From positions 1-64,000 of the forward strand of contig NZ_BNBB01000005.1 in assembly GCF_014654615.1 (NCBI RefSeq): a stretch of 64,000 bases of DNA, in the 5' to 3' direction. Source of the stretch: Streptosporangium violaceochromogenes (GTDB lineage: Bacteria; Actinomycetota; Actinomycetes; Streptosporangiales; Streptosporangiaceae). The notes below the pieces were generated by a model, which ran no database searches, was not told the DNA's origin, and saw nothing but the letters and a program-made list of their open reading frames with translations. Positions 36,735 to 47,163 of the stretch are shown here, in pieces. Numbering within the stretch: position 1 is the stretch's first letter; each line of letters starts with the position of its first letter. The position numbers and the translations under genes were made by a program.

Positions 36735-37292
36735 TCAAACTTCGAGCAGCTCGGCTTCCTTGTGCTTGAGCAGCTCATCGATCTTGGCGACGTGCCTCTG
36801 GGTGAGGTCGTCGAGCTCCTTCTCGGCCCGGCGCACCTCGTCCTCGCCGGCCTCGCCGTCCTTGACCATCTTGTCGAGGGTCTCCTTGGCGTGGCGGCGG
36901 ATGTTGCGGACGGAGACCTTGGACTGCTCCGCCTTGGTCCGGGCGATCTTGATGTACTCCTTGCGGCGTTCCTCCGACAGCTCGGGGAAGGCCACCCTGA
37001 TGACCTGGCCGTCGTTGCCGGGGTTGACCCCCAGATCGGAGTTACGGATCGCCTTCTCGATCGCGGCCATCGCGCTCTTGTCAAAGGGCTGGATGACGAC
37101 CATGCGCGCCTCGGGCACGTGGAACGAGGCCAGCTGCTGAATGGGAGTGGGTGTCCCGTAGTACTCAGCGCTGATCTTGTTGAACATCGACGGTGTGACC
37201 CGGCCCGTACGGATGCCGGCGAAGTCGTCCTTCGCCACCGACACGGCCTTCTCCATCTTTTCCTCGGCTTCGAGGAGAGTTTCGTCGATCAC
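36735..37292 (-). CDS. frr: Ribosome recycling factor
   Basis: 185 aa, standard RRF length. Family residues: [42 protein letters not shown], and the helical hairpin with [11 protein letters not shown]-like text ([17 protein letters not shown]). It splits post-termination ribosomes with EF-G. Part of the conserved rpsB-tsf-pyrH-frr-cdsA group. Confidence 0.98.
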   Translation of the reverse strand: MIDETLLEAEEKMEKAVSVAKDDFAGIRTGRVTPSMFNKISAEYYGTPTPIQQLASFHVPEARMVVIQPFDKSAMAAIEKAIRNSDLGVNPGNDGQVIRVAFPELSEERRKEYIKIARTKAEQSKVSVRNIRRHAKETLDKMVKDGEAGEDEVRRAEKELDDLTQRHVAKIDELLKHKEAELLEV

Positions 37293-37311
37293 AGCGGCTC
37301 CCTGCCTTCTC

Positions 37312-39134
<1,823 letters not shown>

Positions 39135-39244
39135 TGTCTTTTCCTCGTGGGAATCGTCGTGGATCGGGTGGGTGCCCCCTTGACGAGGCACCCACCCGGA
39201 AAAGAGTCTTGCGGGGTCCGTACGGCAGGCCGTACGGGAACGGC

Positions 39245-40150
39245 CTAAGCCTGCTTGTCGTCACCTTCGGCGGCCGGAGCGGCGGCGTCGCCCTCCGCGG
39301 CGTCGCCCTCCGCAGCCGGAGCGGCGGCGTCGTTCTGGGCGGCCGGAGCGGCATCGGCGGCGCTCTCGGCACCGGCGAGCAGCTCCTGCTCCCACTCGGC
39401 CAGCGGCTCGGCGCCACCGGCGACGGCCGGCTTGTCGTCACCGCGGTTGACGCCGGCACGGGCCATGAGGCCGGCGGCGACGGCGTCGGCGACGACGCGG
39501 GTCAGCAGACCGACGGCGCGGATGGCGTCGTCGTTACCCGGGATCGGGTAGTCGACCTCGTCCGGGTCGCAGTTGGTGTCGAGGATCGCGACGACCGGGA
39601 TGTTGAGCTTACGGGCCTCGCTGATCCCGATGTGCTCCTTCTTGGTGTCGACGACCCACACCGCGCTGGGGACGCGGGACATGTCACGGATGCCGCCGAG
39701 GGTGCGCTCCAGCTTCTCCTTCTCACGGCGGCGCATGAGGAGCTCCTTCTTGGTGAGCCCCGAGGCGGCGACGTTGTCGAAGTCGAGCTCCTCAAGCTCC
39801 TTCAGACGCTGGAGCCGCTTGTGCACGGTGGAGAAGTTGGTGAGCATGCCACCCAGCCAGCGCTGGTTGACGTACGGCATGCCGACCCGCGCGGCCTGCT
39901 CGGCGATGGCCTCCTGGGCCTGCTTCTTCGTGCCGATGAACATGATCGTGCCGCCGTGCGCGACGGTCTCCTTGACGAAGTCGTAGGCCCGGTCGATGAA
40001 GGCCAGCGACTTCTGAAGGTCGATGATGTAGATGCCGTTGCGCTCGGTGAAGATGAAGCGCTTCATCTTCGGGTTCCAGCGACGGGTCTGGTGACCGAAG
40101 TGAACGCCGCTTTCAAGCAACTGCCGCATGGTGACGACGGGGGTGGACAT
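39245..40150 (-). CDS. rpsB: 30S ribosomal protein S2
   Basis: 301 aa. S2 core residues: [45 protein letters not shown] and [19 protein letters not shown]. The C-terminal 55 residues form an alanine-rich acidic tail containing repeats of [10 protein letters not shown]-type sequence, an extension typical of actinobacterial S2. The ATG lies about 250 bases downstream of a candidate promoter, leaving a long leader. Confidence 0.98.
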   Translation of the reverse strand: MSTPVVTMRQLLESGVHFGHQTRRWNPKMKRFIFTERNGIYIIDLQKSLAFIDRAYDFVKETVAHGGTIMFIGTKKQAQEAIAEQAARVGMPYVNQRWLGGMLTNFSTVHKRLQRLKELEELDFDNVAASGLTKKELLMRRREKEKLERTLGGIRDMSRVPSAVWVVDTKKEHIGISEARKLNIPVVAILDTNCDPDEVDYPIPGNDDAIRAVGLLTRVVADAVAAGLMARAGVNRGDDKPAVAGGAEPLAEWEQELLAGAESAADAAPAAQNDAAAPAAEGDAAEGDAAAPAAEGDDKQA

Positions 40151-40381
40151 GTGATTGTCCTCCAGGTCGGAGCACCCATCCCTGGGTGCTGCTCTCGGTT
40201 GACGCGGTAGCCCTCGGCCACCGCCCTGATGCTCCAAACCGACTCCAGCCGGGCTCTCGCCCGGACCGAGGGGACGGCTCTTGAAGGGGCATGCGAAGTT
40301 GGCCCGCACATGACAGGCCACCGAAAATTGTACCCGCAGCCGGGCCTCTCCCTGACCCCAGCACGTCAGGCGGGATATGGC

Positions 40382-40409
40382 CATCTAAGGGCCACAACTT
40401 TTGGATCAA
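40382..40409 (-). promoter_or_regulatory. Candidate rpsB promoter with long leader
   Basis: On the minus strand TTGATC (40404-40409), 16 bp, TAGATG (40382-40387). The resulting leader of about 225 bases before rpsB could hold an S2 autoregulatory site; I could not define a structure. Confidence 0.35.
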
Positions 40410-40650
40410 CTCTCTAAAAACCCCAAAATCCCTTTTCAGCCGTCACCTCGAATACCTGGTCGAAAGCCCCGGCACCCAGGAGGGGACATCACCCGGCGCC
40501 GGGTCTTCGCAGGGCGGCATCCACGCGGGGTGACGTTTCCGCAGGGTGACGAGACCTTCGAGAGTCGGCCCGGCGCACGGCCGAGCCCTCCTCCCACTCG
40601 AACCACTCCTCCCCCGGGCTCTCACCCGCCCCGCCCGATCACCGAACGCG

Positions 40651-40698
40651 GCGGCCCGATCCTCCGCCAGAAGAGCGGCCCGATCCTCCGGCAGAAGA
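40651..40698. repeat. Two tandem 24-bp repeats
   Basis: 40651-40674 and 40675-40698 differ at one base. They lie in the 580-bp rpsB to regulator intergenic region, which otherwise shows no gene. Confidence 0.7.
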
Positions 40699-40731
40699 AT
40701 CGGGGGCCGTACCGCGCCTGCCCGCGAGGGG

Positions 40732-41334
40732 TCACCCGTCCCTGGGGAGCCCGTGCGGCCTCCGGACGACGCGCGGGAAGAGGTTCACCTGCGCCTCGGA
40801 GACACGGGCTCCGGCCGGGGCCTGCGAGCGATCCCTGACGGTCACCGCGTAGGGGGCCAGCAGCTCCTCGATCCGCCGGCCGAGCGCGCTCAACTCCTCC
40901 GCGTCCACCAGCAGGGCGGTACGGCTGAACATCGTCGCCTCCCGCCACTCCCGAAACTCGTGATCGACGTTGCCCATGGCGCGGGTCGCCTCGTCGTCCG
41001 CCTGATCGCGTAACGCCTTGATCAGCAGGTCCTTGGCCGCCCGGACCTCGGGCCGGTCGTCCGGCTCGGGGATGACGGCCACGGCCCCCGGCCTGTGGCG
41101 CCACAGCCGTTCCCTGCCGTCGCCACGCGGCGGCGCGTCCTCGGCGAAGCCGTACTTGGCGAGCATCCGCAGGTGGTAGCTGGCCGCGCTGGGAGTGATC
41201 CCCACGACCTCGGCGACCTCGGTGGCGGTGGCAGCCCCGTCGGTTTTGAGGCGGTTCAGGATCGCCAGCCGCGCGGGGTGGGCGAGGGCGCGCATCGCCA
41301 GGGGGTCGGTGAGCGGCCTGCGTGCCTCGGTCAT
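40732..41334 (-). CDS. ArsR-type winged-helix regulator of the MFS gene
   Basis: 200 aa. N-terminal HTH (MRALAHPARLAILNRLKTDG, then ATATEVAEVVGITPSAASYHLRMLAKYG) of the ArsR/HTH_20 class, plus a C-terminal alpha-helical region of about 100 residues that probably binds a ligand. The start could also be the ATG at 41361, but that would lie within the operator. It is divergent from the MFS transporter and flanked by iterated palindromes, so it probably represses both. Confidence 0.85.
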   Translation of the reverse strand: MTEARRPLTDPLAMRALAHPARLAILNRLKTDGAATATEVAEVVGITPSAASYHLRMLAKYGFAEDAPPRGDGRERLWRHRPGAVAVIPEPDDRPEVRAAKDLLIKALRDQADDEATRAMGNVDHEFREWREATMFSRTALLVDAEELSALGRRIEELLAPYAVTVRDRSQAPAGARVSEAQVNLFPRVVRRPHGLPRDG

Positions 41335-41356
41335 AGGCAAACCGTACCCACTCCCG

Positions 41357-41409
41357 TTCATGAAGGATTGCCTTCACAATTGTGAAGGGTTACCTTCATA
41401 GTTGTGAAG
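41357..41409. promoter_or_regulatory. Iterated operators between arsR-type and MFS genes
   Basis: CCTTCACAATTGTGAAGG (41371-41388) is a perfect 18-bp palindrome. CTTCATAGTTGTGAAG (41394-41409) is a near copy whose centre is 22 bp away, two helical turns. TTCATGAA (41357-41364) is a third, weaker dyad 19 bp on the other side. Confidence 0.75.
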
Positions 41410-41437
41410 CATTCCCTTCGGAAATCCGTGTGACCCC

Positions 41438-42868
41438 GTGCTCCCCTCCCTCCCCCTGTGGAGACAGCGTGACCACCGGCTGCTGCTCTCCGCCCGCGCC
41501 GCCTCCGACATCGGTACCGAGGTCTCCCGGCTGGCCCTGCCACTGGCCGCCGCGCTCCTGCTCGGCGCCTCGCCCGCGGAAATGGGCGTACTCACCGCCG
41601 CGACCTCGCTGCCCTACCTGCTGATCGGGCTTCAGGCGGGGGCCGTCGCCGACCGGGTGAGCCGCCGCCGGCCCATCATGGTCACCTGCGAAACGCTCTC
41701 CGCCGCCATGACGGTCACGGTCCCGCTCGCCTGGATCGCCGGGGCGCTCACCGTTCCGTGGCTCATCGCGGTGGAGTTCGTCGTCGGCACATGCTCGGTA
41801 CTCTTTCGCGCGATGCACTTTCCGCATCTGGCCACCGTGACCGACGCAAACCGGCGCTCCGAGGCGCTCGCGGGCCTTCAGTCGGTCTCCTCCCTGGCCG
41901 GTGTCGGCGGTCCCGGGCTCGCCGGGCTGCTCGTGCAGTCGATCGGCGCGCCGCTCGCGATTCTGGTCGACGCGGCCTCCTTCCTCGTCTCGGCCTTCCT
42001 GATCCGGTCGATCAAGACGCCGGAGACCCACGTCCCCGCCCCCCGGTACGGCATGGGGGCAGAGATCCGCGCGGGCCTGCGCGCCGTGGCGACGAACCCG
42101 ACCCTCCGCACGCTCTGCGCCTGCGGCGTCGTCGTCAATTTCTTCGCCGCCTCCTACATGGCCGTGTTCATGATCTACTCACTGCGGGTACTCGACCTGG
42201 CGGCGGGGCTGATCGGCGCGCTCACCGCCCTCTTCGGCGCCGGCGGCCTCCTCGGCGCCGCGCTTGTCCCGCACCTGGCGAGGAGGTTCGGGGAGAACCG
42301 GGTCATGCTTCACGCGGTGCTGTTCTTCCCCCTCAACTACGTGACGGCCGCGGTCGCCTCCGGCCCGATGTGGGCGAAGTTCCTGCTCATGTCCGTCAGC
42401 ACGACGATCACCGCGGTGGCGATCGTGGCCTTCGCCGTCTGCTTCGGTACCGTCATCTTCCACAACGCCCCAGCCGAGTTACTGGGCCGGGTCAACGCCA
42501 CGAACACCTTCATCGTCCAGGGTGTCCTCGCCCTCGGCGGCCTCACCGGCGGCCTGCTCGGCGAGTTCCTGGGCCTGCGCCCCGTGCTGTGGATCGGCGC
42601 GCTGGGCGTTCTCCTCGCGGTTCCGCTGATCTGGCTCTCTCCCTTGCGGCGGCCCGTCACACCGGCGCCTCCTCCCGGCGCACCGGCGCCTCCTTGCGAT
42701 GCGGCGGCGCCTCCTCTTGACACGACGGGAACACCGCCCCCGGCCACCAGCCGGGCCACCTCCCATCCGCCTTCGGCCTGTGCCGCCACACCTGATGGGG
42801 CGTCCTCCCAAAGATCCCGGACTACCTCTTATCCGCCCCCGGCGTTCGATGAGGAAAGGACGAGGTGA
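41438..42868 (+). CDS. MFS efflux transporter
   Basis: 476 aa from a GTG; about twelve membrane segments. The major-facilitator loop 2-3 motif appears as GAVADRVSRRRPIMV, and the first helix carries SDIGTEVSRLALPL, typical of the MFS_3 macrolide/enterobactin-type exporters. The last 65 residues are a Pro/Ser/Thr-rich low-complexity tail. Expression is probably controlled by the divergent ArsR-type protein. Confidence 0.87.
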   Translation: MLPSLPLWRQRDHRLLLSARAASDIGTEVSRLALPLAAALLLGASPAEMGVLTAATSLPYLLIGLQAGAVADRVSRRRPIMVTCETLSAAMTVTVPLAWIAGALTVPWLIAVEFVVGTCSVLFRAMHFPHLATVTDANRRSEALAGLQSVSSLAGVGGPGLAGLLVQSIGAPLAILVDAASFLVSAFLIRSIKTPETHVPAPRYGMGAEIRAGLRAVATNPTLRTLCACGVVVNFFAASYMAVFMIYSLRVLDLAAGLIGALTALFGAGGLLGAALVPHLARRFGENRVMLHAVLFFPLNYVTAAVASGPMWAKFLLMSVSTTITAVAIVAFAVCFGTVIFHNAPAELLGRVNATNTFIVQGVLALGGLTGGLLGEFLGLRPVLWIGALGVLLAVPLIWLSPLRRPVTPAPPPGAPAPPCDAAAPPLDTTGTPPPATSRATSHPPSACAATPDGASSQRSRTTSYPPPAFDEERTR

Positions 42869-43049
42869 TCCGTGCTCCTGCCGTCCGTCCACGGCGTCCC
42901 GCCCCCCGGCACACTCTCCGTCCCGTCCTTCCCTCTCTCTGCGTCCCCCGGACCTTTGTGTCCCCAGGCCGCGGCCGGGCCGCGGTGGTCATCCACAGGG
43001 CTCGGTCCGGCGGGATCGGAGCAGGCACGAGGCGCGCATCCTCGAACGT

Positions 43050-43781
43050 ATGTCTCTTCTCCCCGCTCTTTCCACCTCCCTTCCCGCCTCCGGTGTGAGA
43101 GTCCTGCTGTGCGCGCTGCTGTCCGCCGTTTCAGGCGCCGAGGCGGCACGCGAGACGGCCCCCCGGCCGCTCCCCCTTCCGGCCCACCATCGGCAACCCC
43201 CCGCATCTCCTGCACCCTCGGCATCTCCGCCACCCCCGCCACCCCCGGCACTTTCGGCACCCCCGCCACCCCCGGCGTCTCCTGCACTCCCGGCGCCCTC
43301 GGAGCCTTCGGCACCTCCGACGCCCCAGCAACGCTGGGAGTGGCCGCTCGCCGGCCGCCCCCGTCCGCTCCGGGGCTTCGCCCCGCCACCGTGGCCGTGG
43401 CTGGCGGGCCACCGCGGAGTCGACCTCGTCGCCGCCCCCGGCTCGGAGATCCGGGCGGCGGGCGCCGGAAAGGTCGGCTACTCCGGCCCTCTCGCCGGCC
43501 GAGACGTGGTGACCGTGCTCCACCCCGGCGGCCTCCGCACGACCTACCTCCCCGTCCGGCCGGTGGTACGGCACGGCCAGGCGGTACGCCGGGGCGAGGT
43601 CATCGGCATCCTCCAGGACATCCCCGGTCACTGCCCGACAGGTTGCCTGCACTGGGGACTCCTCCACGACCGCCTGTATCTCGACCCTCTGCTCCTCCTC
43701 GGCCGCGGCCGCGTCAGGCTGCTCCCCCTCCCTCCGCCACCGTCGGCACCTCCCGGCCCCGCCCCGTTCGCCCCGCTGTAA
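43050..43781 (+). CDS. M23 (LytM) family peptidase-like exported protein
   Basis: 243 aa. Hydrophobic N-terminus, then about 75 residues of Pro/Ala/Ser linker and an M23 domain (about 95-225). Zinc ligands H121 and D125 are present in HRGVDL. The usual HxH reads C-L-H201 (GCLHWGLL), so the first His is replaced by Cys, as I recall in some actinobacterial relatives of this locus. It may bind rather than cut peptidoglycan. The start is uncertain; no clear ribosome site precedes 43050. Synteny with Rv2891-rpsB of mycobacteria supports the identity. Confidence 0.75.
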   Translation: MSLLPALSTSLPASGVRVLLCALLSAVSGAEAARETAPRPLPLPAHHRQPPASPAPSASPPPPPPPALSAPPPPPASPALPAPSEPSAPPTPQQRWEWPLAGRPRPLRGFAPPPWPWLAGHRGVDLVAAPGSEIRAAGAGKVGYSGPLAGRDVVTVLHPGGLRTTYLPVRPVVRHGQAVRRGEVIGILQDIPGHCPTGCLHWGLLHDRLYLDPLLLLGRGRVRLLPLPPPPSAPPGPAPFAPL

Positions 43782-43833
43782 CGGCCTCCCCCTCGGACCT
43801 CGGGACGCCCGGACCGGCGGGAACTCGAACCGG

Positions 43834-43873
43834 CGGGTTCCCGCAGGCCGGGATCCCGGCCTGCGGGAACCCG
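43834..43873. terminator. 40-bp perfect palindrome after the M23 gene
   Basis: Arms 43834-43853 and 43854-43873 are exact reverse complements with no spacer, 52 bases after the M23 stop. Between convergent genes, so a bidirectional terminator is the simplest reading. Confidence 0.7.
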
Positions 43874-44235
43874 GGCCGGTGGGGGTTGTGCCCACGGGAG
43901 TGATGCATGAGTTTCCCCTGCTCAGAGGTACTCAGGGACGAGGCAGGGCCCTTCGGCGAGATTCCTGCGGACCTCCGTCAAGGCCCCGGAAAGGAGACCT
44001 CTGAGAGGAGATGAGGCTCCACCGGCAGGCGAGGCCCCAGGGCGTGCCGGGGTCCGTCCCCACGCAGGGAGCGAGATCCCCGCCGAGGGGCGGGAACCTG
44101 GTGGGGTTCCGCCTGGCGCAGGCGGTCGGGGCGGCGGGGGTGAGCCCCCTACCGAAGGGCGGGAACCCACCGAGGGTGCGAGGTCCATCAGGGAAGGGGC
44201 GAGACCCTTTCGGGCGAGATTCCTAAGGGGGATTC
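43874..44235. repeat. Non-coding stretch with degenerate GAG-CCC / GGGCGGGAACC repeats
   Basis: GGGCGGGAACC recurs at about 44091 and 44158, and GGCGAGATTCCT at about 43957 and 44213, among several looser GCGAGRYCCC elements. The open frames here have repetitive, non-protein-like translations. No sigma factor (whiG) or xerC gene, which occupy this dprA-rpsB interval in many actinobacteria, is present. Confidence 0.5.
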
Positions 44236-45663
44236 TTACGGGGAAAGGGAGAGGTCCGGAGGAAGAAGTGCGTCGCGGTGGAGACGCCAACCCCGGGAGA
44301 CACGCTGGACGTGCCCCGCGGCGGCGAGTGCGCCCAGGCAGGACAGCACGGTTTCCAGGTCGACCCCCGCGGCCACCGCTATCGTGGCCGGCCCCGCTCC
44401 CACCCGGGCGGGCACGGCCTCCAGAACACGACGGCTCCGCGGATCGAGCCGATCACGTGGAAACACCGGGCCGCGGGCCTCGGGCGCCAGGTCGTCGCCC
44501 ATCGCGCCGGCAAGCTCGATCATCTCTTCGGGGGTGGTGACGCAGACCGCAGCGCCTTGACGGATCAGCCGGTGGCAGCCGGCCGAGGTGTCGGATGTCA
44601 CCGGCCCCGGGACGGCCGCCAGGAAGCGGTTCAGGGAGGTCGCATGCCCGGCGGTGTTGAGCGCCCCGCTGCGCACGGCCGCCTCGATCACCAGGGTGCC
44701 CCGTGAGAGCGCGGCGATGAGGCGGTTGCGGATCAGGAAACGCGGCCGGGTCGGGCGGGCGCCCATCGGCGACTCGCTCACCAGGACACCCTGCGATCGG
44801 ATGGCCTCGAACAGGTCGTGGTGGGCACTGGGGTAGGCGACGTCGGTGCCGCAGGCGAGCACGGCCACGGTCGGCGAGCCGGATGTGAGGGCACCTCGAT
44901 GGGCCGCCCCGTCGATGCCATAGGCACCGCCTGACACGACGGTCCAGCCGCGCTCGCCCAGCCCACCCCCGAACTCCGCCGCGACGTGCGTGCCGTACGG
45001 CGTGGCGGCCCGGGAACCGACGACCGCGACGGACCTGAGGCAGGAGAACCTCAGGTCGGCCTCCCCGTGCAGCCAGAGGGCGTAAGGACGGGCTTCTTTG
45101 AGGTCGTCCAGCTGGGTCGGCCATTCGGGGTCTCCCGGGATCACCAGCCGGGCTCCTTCCCGCTCTCCGTCGCTCAGGTCCCGGCCGGGGTCGGCCGCCT
45201 CCAGCCGGGCCGCCCAGGCGGCGAGCGCTCGTCTGAGCCTGGCCGGGAGACGGCCGTCCATCACCGCCGAAGCCACATCCGAAGCCACATCCGAGGTCGC
45301 GCCCGAAGCCGAGGCCGCAACCGACGTCGCGTCGTCCCTCGCGGGCCCGCCTTCCGCCGAGAACCCGCCCCCCGTCACGGCTCCACCACCCCGGGCGCCA
45401 TCGCGGACATCACCCCGGCCACCGTCGGTGTCACCCCCGGCCGGGGAGCGGGTGTCCACGGCCGGCGCCCGCCCGCGTGGGGGAGGCGGCGAGAGGTGGG
45501 CGGGAGAGCCGGCGAAGCGACGCACGAAGCCCGCGTCCAGGCACCCCCGGCGAACCTGCTCGACCGCGCTCTCGGGGCCGCAGGCGGCGACGAGCCCGCC
45601 CATCGCCGTGTCTCCCGGCTCGGCCAGCCGCATCAACAGGACCCGCGCGAGCCGCTCACTCAA
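44236..45663 (-). CDS. dprA: DNA-processing protein DprA
   Basis: 475 aa. Rossmann-like DprA core with VAVVGSRAATPYGTHVAAEF, VVSGGAYGIDGAAHRGAL, AVLACGTDVAYPSAHHDLF, PRFLIRNRLIAALS and EAAVRSGALNTAGHA, and a winged-helix C-terminus. It loads RecA on incoming single-stranded DNA. The start is TTG at 45663, supported by the family-like SERLARVLLMRLAEPGD beginning. An 85-residue low-complexity Ala/Ser/Gly insertion separates the N-terminal domain from the core. Confidence 0.93.
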   Translation of the reverse strand: MSERLARVLLMRLAEPGDTAMGGLVAACGPESAVEQVRRGCLDAGFVRRFAGSPAHLSPPPPRGRAPAVDTRSPAGGDTDGGRGDVRDGARGGGAVTGGGFSAEGGPARDDATSVAASASGATSDVASDVASAVMDGRLPARLRRALAAWAARLEAADPGRDLSDGEREGARLVIPGDPEWPTQLDDLKEARPYALWLHGEADLRFSCLRSVAVVGSRAATPYGTHVAAEFGGGLGERGWTVVSGGAYGIDGAAHRGALTSGSPTVAVLACGTDVAYPSAHHDLFEAIRSQGVLVSESPMGARPTRPRFLIRNRLIAALSRGTLVIEAAVRSGALNTAGHATSLNRFLAAVPGPVTSDTSAGCHRLIRQGAAVCVTTPEEMIELAGAMGDDLAPEARGPVFPRDRLDPRSRRVLEAVPARVGAGPATIAVAAGVDLETVLSCLGALAAAGHVQRVSRGWRLHRDALLPPDLSLSP

Positions 45664-45781
45664 CGGTTTCCCCCGACCACGTCTCCCCGACCACGTTTCC
45701 TCCGATCGCGACGACCGCCGCTCCGGCCACGGCCTTCACCGTTCTCCCCTCGGCCGCCGCCTCGTCGGCGACGGCGCTCAT
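45656..45781 (-). CDS. 41-aa ORF coupling yifB and dprA
   Basis: The ATG overlaps the yifB stop (ATGA) and the stop overlaps the dprA start, bridging the 114-bp gap. The product is Ala/Val/Glu-rich with no known domain. It may serve only for translational coupling. Confidence 0.35.
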   Translation of the reverse strand: MSAVADEAAAEGRTVKAVAGAAVVAIGGNVVGETWSGETVE

Positions 45782-47163
45782 CGTTCTTCTCCCAGCCACA
45801 GGCCGAGCGCGGCGTTGGTCTCGGTGACCCCGGGGGCCTTCTCCCCCTTGAGGTCCGTCAGACTCCAGGAGACCCTGAGCACGCGGTCGAGTCCGCGGGC
45901 GCTCAGCTCGCCACTGTCCAGGCAACGCAGGAGCGGGCTCATCGCCGCGGGCTCGGGACGGTAGTCGGTGTGCAGTACCCGCGCCGGGATCTCGGCGTTG
46001 CACCTCCACGGCTTGCCGGCGAACCTCGCGGCGGCGCGCCGGCGGGCGGCCAGCACCCGCTCCGCCACCACCCGGCTGGGCTCGATGAACCGGCGGTCGG
46101 CGAGGAGCTCACGCCGGGTCGAGCGGTACAGGGTGACCTTGACGTCGACGCGGTCGAGCAGGGGACCGGACAGCCTTGCCAGATAGCGGCGCCGGGCCGT
46201 GGGCGTGCACCGGCAGGGTTGCTCGGGACCGGAGGACTGCGCGCAGGGACATCGGTTGGCGGCCAGCACCAGCATGAACCTGGCCGGGAAGGTCACCGCT
46301 CCCGACGCCCGGGACACCGTCACCCTGCCCGACTCAAGCGGCTGCCTGAGCGCGTCGAGGACGGTGGCCGGATATTCCGGGGCCTCGTCGAGGAAGAGCA
46401 CCCCCCGGTGGGCGAGCGAGACCGCGCCGGGCCGGATCGCCCCGCTGCCCCCGCCGATGAGGGCGGCGACGGTCGCCGTGTGGTGGGGGGCCACGAACGG
46501 CGGGCAGGTGAGCAGCGGGCGCTCCGGAGGGAGCGTCCCCGCGACCGAGTGGATCGCGGTGACCTCCAGCGCCTGCTCCCGATCCAGCGGCGGGAGCAGG
46601 GTGGGCAGCCGCTCGGCGAGCATGGTTTTGCCGGTGCCGGGTGGCCCCAGCATCCAGAAGTTGTGCCCTCCGGCGGCGCAGATCTCCAGTGCCCGGCGGG
46701 CGAAGGGCTGACCTGCCACGTCACCCAGGTCGGGGAGGACCTCCCCGGTCTCGGCCGGGGCGCGGGGACGGGCGCCCTCGGGCCCGGCGTCCCCTTCCCC
46801 GGCCCCCTGGAGCGGGGAAGGGGGGACCGGGACGACCAGGGCGGCCGGGTCGTCGTCACGCAGCCTGCTCACCAGCTCCGCGAGGGTGGTGGCGGGAACC
46901 ACCGTCACGTCCGGGACCAGAGCGGCCTCGGCGGCGTTGCGCGCGGGGACGACGACCGTGCGGGCACCGGCGGCGACCGCCGCCAGCACGGCGGGCAGAA
47001 CTCCTCGCAGCGGCCGCACGGAACCGTCGAGGCCGAGCTCACCGAGGAAGAACGGCGCGGCGACCTTGGCCGCCGGCAGGAGCCCGGCCGCCGCGAGCAG
47101 AGCCATCGCTATCGCGAGTGCAAAAGTCAACTTATGACATACTTGGTTTGTGGACGCCATCAT
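45778..47163 (-). CDS. yifB: YifB/ComM Mg-chelatase-like ATPase, 5' end lost to integration
   Basis: The remaining 461-codon frame has the complete AAA+ part: Walker A GPPGTGKT (173-180), VLFLDEAPEYP, the arginine-finger region and the C-terminal Mg_chelatase_C domain. Alignment in mind to E. coli YifB shows homology beginning at LAIAMALLAA. The first 80-90 residues (the Lon-protease-like domain start) are replaced by about 15 residues encoded by the element. ComM/YifB is a branch-migration helicase in transformation. The existing ATG is probably fortuitous, so function is doubtful until excision restores the gene. Confidence 0.88.
   Translation of the reverse strand: MMASTNQVCHKLTFALAIAMALLAAAGLLPAAKVAAPFFLGELGLDGSVRPLRGVLPAVLAAVAAGARTVVVPARNAAEAALVPDVTVVPATTLAELVSRLRDDDPAALVVPVPPSPLQGAGEGDAGPEGARPRAPAETGEVLPDLGDVAGQPFARRALEICAAGGHNFWMLGPPGTGKTMLAERLPTLLPPLDREQALEVTAIHSVAGTLPPERPLLTCPPFVAPHHTATVAALIGGGSGAIRPGAVSLAHRGVLFLDEAPEYPATVLDALRQPLESGRVTVSRASGAVTFPARFMLVLAANRCPCAQSSGPEQPCRCTPTARRRYLARLSGPLLDRVDVKVTLYRSTRRELLADRRFIEPSRVVAERVLAARRRAAARFAGKPWRCNAEIPARVLHTDYRPEPAAMSPLLRCLDSGELSARGLDRVLRVSWSLTDLKGEKAPGVTETNAALGLWLGEER
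47104..47150. other. Probable attL of the integrated element
   Basis: yifB codons end near 47120 and AT-rich, non-homologous sequence runs to the integrase GTG at 47150. Large serine integrases recombine 40-50 bp sites next to their own gene, so this is where attL must lie. The exact crossover dinucleotide cannot be called from one end. Confidence 0.7.

Noticed and set aside
43922-44290. 122-codon minus-strand frame between M23 and dprA
   Set aside because: Translation simply mirrors the DNA repeats (Pro/Ser/Gly strings) and no start signal is visible.
47104-47150. Integration at a tRNA gene
   Set aside because: No tRNA-like sequence at the junction; the disrupted frame is yifB and the enzyme is a serine integrase.
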